A stretch of DNA of 64,000 nucleotides from Nonomuraea jabiensis. GTDB taxonomy: Bacteria > Actinomycetota > Actinomycetes > Streptosporangiales > Streptosporangiaceae. The position numbers were made by a program, and so were the translations under genes. Numbering within the stretch: position 1 is the stretch's first letter; the number at the start of each line of letters is the position of its first letter. Positions 60,911 to 64,000 of this stretch are shown one piece after another. The stretch is from contig NZ_JACHMB010000001.1 in assembly GCF_014204795.1 (NCBI RefSeq), positions 12,180,501 through 12,244,500 on the forward strand. Direction: 5' to 3'. The notes beneath the pieces were generated by a model, which worked only from the letters and a program-made list of their open reading frames with translations, ran no database searches and was not told the origin of the DNA.

Positions 60911-61660
60911 CTAGAGGTCGCCGAAGTCTCCGTGGCGGCCCGCGCCCGCGGCGAAGCGGGCGGCGCCGCCCACGGCGTCGGGCATCGAGACGAGCCCGTG
61001 GCGCAGCTCGTTCCGCATCGCCTCCGCCTCGCTCAGCCCCTCCTGCTCCAGCGCCGACAGCCGGTCGCCGCGCAGGCAGGTCTGCGGGAAGCGGGCGATC
61101 TCGCGGGCCAGCTCCTCGGCCTGCCGCCGGGCGGTGCCGTCGGGCACGAGCCGGTTGGCCAACCCCCACTCGTACGCCTCCCGCCCGTCGACGGGCCGGC
61201 CGGTGAGGATCATGTCCATCGCCCGCGAGGCGCCGACGAGCCGGGGCAGCCGTACGGTGCCGCCGTCGATGAGCGGCACTCCCCACCTGCGGCAGAACAC
61301 CCCGAAGACCGCCCCCTCCTCGGCCACCCGAAGGTCGCACCAGAGGGCCAGCTCCAGCCCGCCCGCGACGGCGTGCCCGGCCACGGCGGCGATGACCGGC
61401 TTCGACAGGCGCATCCTGGTAGGCCCCATCGGCCCGTCGCCGTCCTCGCCGACATGGTTGTCGAGCGCCTTCAGGTCGGCGCCCGCGCAGAACGTGCCGC
61501 CCTCGCCCCACAGCACCGCCACGGCGGCGTCGGACCCCTCGAAGTCACGGAACGCGCCCGCCAGCGCGTCGGCCGTCTTGCGATCGACCGCGTTACGCGC
61601 CTCCGGCCTGCTGATCACCACGGTGGTGACCGGTCCCTCGCGCTCCACGCGTACGCTCAT
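60911..61660 (-). CDS. Enoyl-CoA hydratase/isomerase family protein
   Basis: 249 residues of the crotonase fold: MSVRVEREGPVTTVVISRPE, GTFCAGADLKALDNHVGEDG (oxyanion strand), KPVIAAVAGHAVAGGLELAL and the active-site segment GVFCRRWGVPLIDGGTVRLP. The second catalytic position is Gly-rich (IDGGT), as in several enoyl-CoA hydratases of uncertain specificity. It is in line with the hydrolase gene 48 bp downstream. The role in fatty-acid or aromatic CoA turnover is family-level inference. Confidence 0.9.
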   Translation of the reverse strand: MSVRVEREGPVTTVVISRPEARNAVDRKTADALAGAFRDFEGSDAAVAVLWGEGGTFCAGADLKALDNHVGEDGDGPMGPTRMRLSKPVIAAVAGHAVAGGLELALWCDLRVAEEGAVFGVFCRRWGVPLIDGGTVRLPRLVGASRAMDMILTGRPVDGREAYEWGLANRLVPDGTARRQAEELAREIARFPQTCLRGDRLSALEQEGLSEAEAMRNELRHGLVSMPDAVGGAARFAAGAGRHGDFGDL

Positions 61661-61732
61661 GCGGCCCTCCTCGTGCTCGGGAACGGGCCGAGCGTACGTC
61701 CAAGCCTGGGTCTCCGGCCAGCAACCCCACCG

Positions 61733-62494
61733 TCAGTGGTTGCCGAGAGAATGCAGGCGGACAGGTTCCGTCAAAGCGGCCTTGGCACCCTCGAAGTCCG
61801 CCAGACGGATGGCGACGGTCGCTACCGCCAGCCGTTCGGGGAGCACGGTCGCGAATTTGAGTCCGGTGACGGCCCGACGGTCGACGTCCGGGAGAACGAG
61901 GAGTTCTCCGTTGCCGGTGTTCTCTTTCGCCGCCTTCCATACAGCCGGGGTGAGGTCTTGGCGGAGCCGAACCGCGAAGTCGGTCGACCGTTGCACCGGG
62001 TCGGCGATCGAGGGCAGCGTGGCGGCCAGGGTCGCGTTGGCACGGTATCCGGCCCAGGTCCACCAGCGCACGTCGGCGCCATCCCTCGTGATCAGAGTTC
62101 CGCCGGGGTGCACGACGGCGGGGGCTTCTTCGCGCCAGTCCGCCAGGCATGCTTGCGCCCGGCGGGTGAGCGACACCGGTGGGTCGGCGCCGAGCAGGAC
62201 CTCTCGCATCGCGCGCGTCAGGGCGAACGGCAGACCCGCGACGCCGCTGCCGGTCCACTTGGCCACTCCACCGCGGTCAGCCGGTTCGACAAAGGCTCGT
62301 TTGCGCGTCCAGTCGATGAAAGTGACCCGCCAGCTCTGGCCACCCAGCAGCAGCAGTCGCGGGCCGCATTCACAAGTGTGCGAGATCACCCGGATGCGTG
62401 GTGGCCGAGGGGTGGGGTCGTACCAAGTCAGCTTGACGTGGCCGGGCAGGGGCGACTCGACGTGCGGACCATGGAAGTCGGGGATCTTCGACAT
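61733..62494 (-). CDS. Chimeric protein: small regulatory N-terminus joined to Lhr-type helicase tail
   Basis: 253 residues from the ATG at 62494, one base after the stop of the ATPase gene upstream, with AGGAAAGG nearby. Residues about 1-47 (MSKIPDFHGPHVESPLPGHV, KLTWYDPTPRPPRIRVISHT, CECGPR) resemble the small companion proteins found between ATPase and XRE genes in actinomycetes. From about residue 48 the text changes to the C-terminal region of an Lhr-type DEAD/DEAH helicase (LLLLGGQSWRVTFIDWTRKR, AFVEPADRGGVAKWTGSG, VWKAAKENTGNGELLVLPDV). No helicase motor motifs exist. It is either a decayed fusion or a new domain combination. Confidence 0.55.
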   Translation of the reverse strand: MSKIPDFHGPHVESPLPGHVKLTWYDPTPRPPRIRVISHTCECGPRLLLLGGQSWRVTFIDWTRKRAFVEPADRGGVAKWTGSGVAGLPFALTRAMREVLLGADPPVSLTRRAQACLADWREEAPAVVHPGGTLITRDGADVRWWTWAGYRANATLAATLPSIADPVQRSTDFAVRLRQDLTPAVWKAAKENTGNGELLVLPDVDRRAVTGLKFATVLPERLAVATVAIRLADFEGAKAALTEPVRLHSLGNH

Positions 62495-62495
62495 G

Positions 62496-63002
62496 TCACA
62501 CGGTCCTTTCCTCAAGTTCTCGACGAGGGTCCTGCACGTGATGTCGATGGGGGACATCCGCGATGTCCACTGCGGCAGGGGCCTGGACAGGCAGCTCGAA
62601 CCAGACGGTCCGGCCGAACGAGCGCCTTCTGACTCCCCATTTCGTCGCCACGGCCGCCAAGATCTGAAGTCCTCGTCCGCCGGTCTCGAATGGGTCGTCA
62701 CGAAGTCGCGGCCCCGACCACCACCCCTGGTCCTTCACTTCGATACGGATCCGGTCGGCGCCGAGCCACAGGCGGACTCGAAATGACCCCCGTTTCCAGC
62801 GACCGGACATGGTGTGCTTCATCGCGTTGGCGGCGAGCTCGGTGACCAGGAGCCGCAGATCCTCCAGAAGATTCTCATCGTCAGCGGCCTCCGGCAGTGC
62901 CATAACGAGCCAATGAGCAGCATAAATCCGTACATCACGGATTATCTGAGGGCACCCAGGAAACCGCATTGCGCCGATGAGTTTCATTCCGAGTGAAGAC
63001 AT
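62496..63002 (-). CDS. RsbW-like ATP-binding protein (HATPase_c)
   Basis: 168 residues from the ATG at 63002 (MSSLGMKLIGAMRFPG); a start at 63023 is possible. The GHKL ATPase fold has the N box in LLVTELAANAMKHTMSGRWK, the G1 box in RIEVKDQGWWSGPRLRDD and G2 in FETGGRGLQILAAVATKWGV. Stand-alone proteins of this type act as anti-sigma kinases or signalling switches and are abundant in actinomycetes, often next to XRE-DUF5753 regulators, as here (divergent gene at 63221). Confidence 0.88.
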   Translation of the reverse strand: MSSLGMKLIGAMRFPGCPQIIRDVRIYAAHWLVMALPEAADDENLLEDLRLLVTELAANAMKHTMSGRWKRGSFRVRLWLGADRIRIEVKDQGWWSGPRLRDDPFETGGRGLQILAAVATKWGVRRRSFGRTVWFELPVQAPAAVDIADVPHRHHVQDPRRELEERTV

Positions 63003-63220
63003 ATTTATCACCCATACCCCCATTAGCCCGACATGATGATGCCAGCATTGATCCTGCTGGGCTCTGTTATGAGCGCTTGCGAATCATCCATCTCCGCAAG
63101 CCCCTTCAAACAATGCCTGCGACGAGCTACATTGTCTTGCGAAATAATCCCAGAGCGGTCCCAGACTACAACTGGCAACAAACCAGAAGAGCTGGAATGG
63201 ACTTGGTTACGGGAGGCGTG

Positions 63221-64000
63221 ATGCCAGCACCCAAGGAGCTTGACCCAACCGCCAGCCCAGCGGCACATTTCGGTGCCGATCTACGCAAATACCGATATGC
63301 CGCTAAATGGACTCAGGAACAGCTCGCCGAGCGCATCGGCTACAGCAAGAGCCGTATCGGCAATGTAGAACGCGGAGACGAGAACCCCACGCGCGAGCTG
63401 ATCGAGCTCTGCGAAGAGGCACTTGGCCTCAACGGCCCACTGCTCTCCCACTGGCCGGCCATCAGCGGCAACCGGATGCCCGATTGGTTCCGGCAGTGGC
63501 CGCCGATCGAGCGGAAAGCCGATCAGCTCCTCACCTGGGCCCCGCTCATCGTGCCCGGACTGGTACAGACGGTGGAGTACGCGCGTGCGATCTTCGAGGG
63601 CGAGCCTCACACGACCCCTCAGCAGGTCGAAGACGCGGTCGAGGCCCGGATGGAGCGACAATCCATATTCGATCGGCCGAATCCCCCTCAATTCCTTGCT
63701 GTGATAGACGAGGGCGTCCTGTATCGTCCGATTGGAGACGAGTTCGTAACCCACCGCCAGCTAGAGCACCTGATCACTTTGGCCGAGAACAAGTGGTTCA
63801 CCGTCCAACTACTCCCGTACGCAGCCCGGTGTACGGCAGTGCTGGTGGGCCCAGCTCTCTTGGCGCAGCAGAACGGAGTGCCGATCGCCGCCTACGTCGA
63901 ATCAGCCGTCCATGGTCGCGTCGTTGACTCCACCAGCGAGATCAAGCGACTCGTGGACCGACTCGAACTCATACGCAGCGCGGCGCTCCCTGAGTATCTG
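63221..64000 (+). CDS. XRE family regulator with DUF5753, 3' end cut by window
   Basis: The ATG at 63221 follows GGGAGG by 5 nt; the frame stays open to the window end, giving 260 residues without a stop. The HTH is FGADLRKYRYAAKWTQEQLA, ERIGYSKSRIGNVERGDENP. The DUF5753 domain follows: DWFRQWPPIERKADQLLTWA, PLIVPGLVQTVEYARAIF, RMERQSIFDRPNPPQFLAVI, DEGVLYRPIG and VQLLPYAARCTAVLVG. These regulators typically pair with small DUF397 proteins or ATP-binding proteins (e.g. WhiJ/BldB-type systems in Streptomyces). No DUF397 gene is visible yet; it may lie just past the window. Relatively AT-rich codons at the 5' end suggest recent arrival or a different history. Confidence 0.9.
   Translation, partial: MPAPKELDPTASPAAHFGADLRKYRYAAKWTQEQLAERIGYSKSRIGNVERGDENPTRELIELCEEALGLNGPLLSHWPAISGNRMPDWFRQWPPIERKADQLLTWAPLIVPGLVQTVEYARAIFEGEPHTTPQQVEDAVEARMERQSIFDRPNPPQFLAVIDEGVLYRPIGDEFVTHRQLEHLITLAENKWFTVQLLPYAARCTAVLVGPALLAQQNGVPIAAYVESAVHGRVVDSTSEIKRLVDRLELIRSAALPEYL

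Overview
The window is very GC-rich DNA (about 70% or more by eye). Its families are typical of a filamentous, spore-forming-type actinobacterium: a BTAD/AfsR-like giant regulator, an XRE-DUF5753 regulator next to an RsbW-like ATPase, a PF04672 methyltransferase, an F420-type DUF385 protein, many secreted hydrolases, Tat signals, and class Ia ribonucleotide reductase under a cobalamin riboswitch. The gene style suggests Streptosporangiales (Nonomuraea-like), but that rank is an inference. It looks like chromosome: six tRNA genes, glmS and nrdAB are present, and I see no IS element, phage module, CRISPR array or replication origin.

Layout. 1-2.2 kb: end of a MerR regulator, a DUF385 protein, a broken small gene and a two-CBS protein. 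2.2-14.5 kb: six consecutive exported proteins (Tat-signal SDR, Tat-signal LVIVD-repeat protein, tachylectin-like propeller fused to NlpC/P60, subtilase, CocE-type hydrolase, glycoside hydrolase with a ricin lectin). 14.6-15.4 kb: hsp20 with an HspR-like MerR gene. 15.5-18 kb: aldo/keto reductase with two strong operators, tRNA-Leu and tRNA-Pro, and an MscS channel. 18-21.5 kb: nrdB, nrdA and their B12 riboswitch. 21.5-30.2 kb: TctC-type lipoprotein, methyltransferase, glmS with a small partner, an ABC exporter with a divergent TetR, and a secreted amidase. 30.3-30.6 kb: tRNA Gly-Cys-Gly-Val.

30.8-39.2 kb is the loosest part. It holds a decayed ECF sigma/membrane-protein pair, an HTH protein ending in a catalytically dead formylglycine-generating-enzyme-like domain, a 36-residue membrane peptide, an ArsR sensor with a P1B-4 metal ATPase, a methyltransferase and several gene-poor or repeat-bearing stretches. 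39.2-45.4 kb: a VOC protein, a TM-helix membrane protein, and the 4-hydroxybenzoate/protocatechuate operon pobA-pcaB-pcaL with a divergent IclR regulator. 45.4-54.1 kb: a pyruvate-oxidase-type enzyme, an SDR, and a tightly overlapped polyamine operon (XRE-cupin regulator, PotD, PotB, PotC, PotA, PuuB-like oxidase).

54.2-64 kb: a stand-alone LigD-type polymerase, a 1062-residue BTAD/ATPase regulator divergent from a covalent-flavin oxidoreductase, an epoxide-hydrolase-like protein, an enoyl-CoA hydratase, and an ATPase/XRE regulatory set whose middle gene looks like a chimera carrying the tail of an Lhr-type helicase. Both edge genes (MerR at the left, XRE at the right) are cut by the window.
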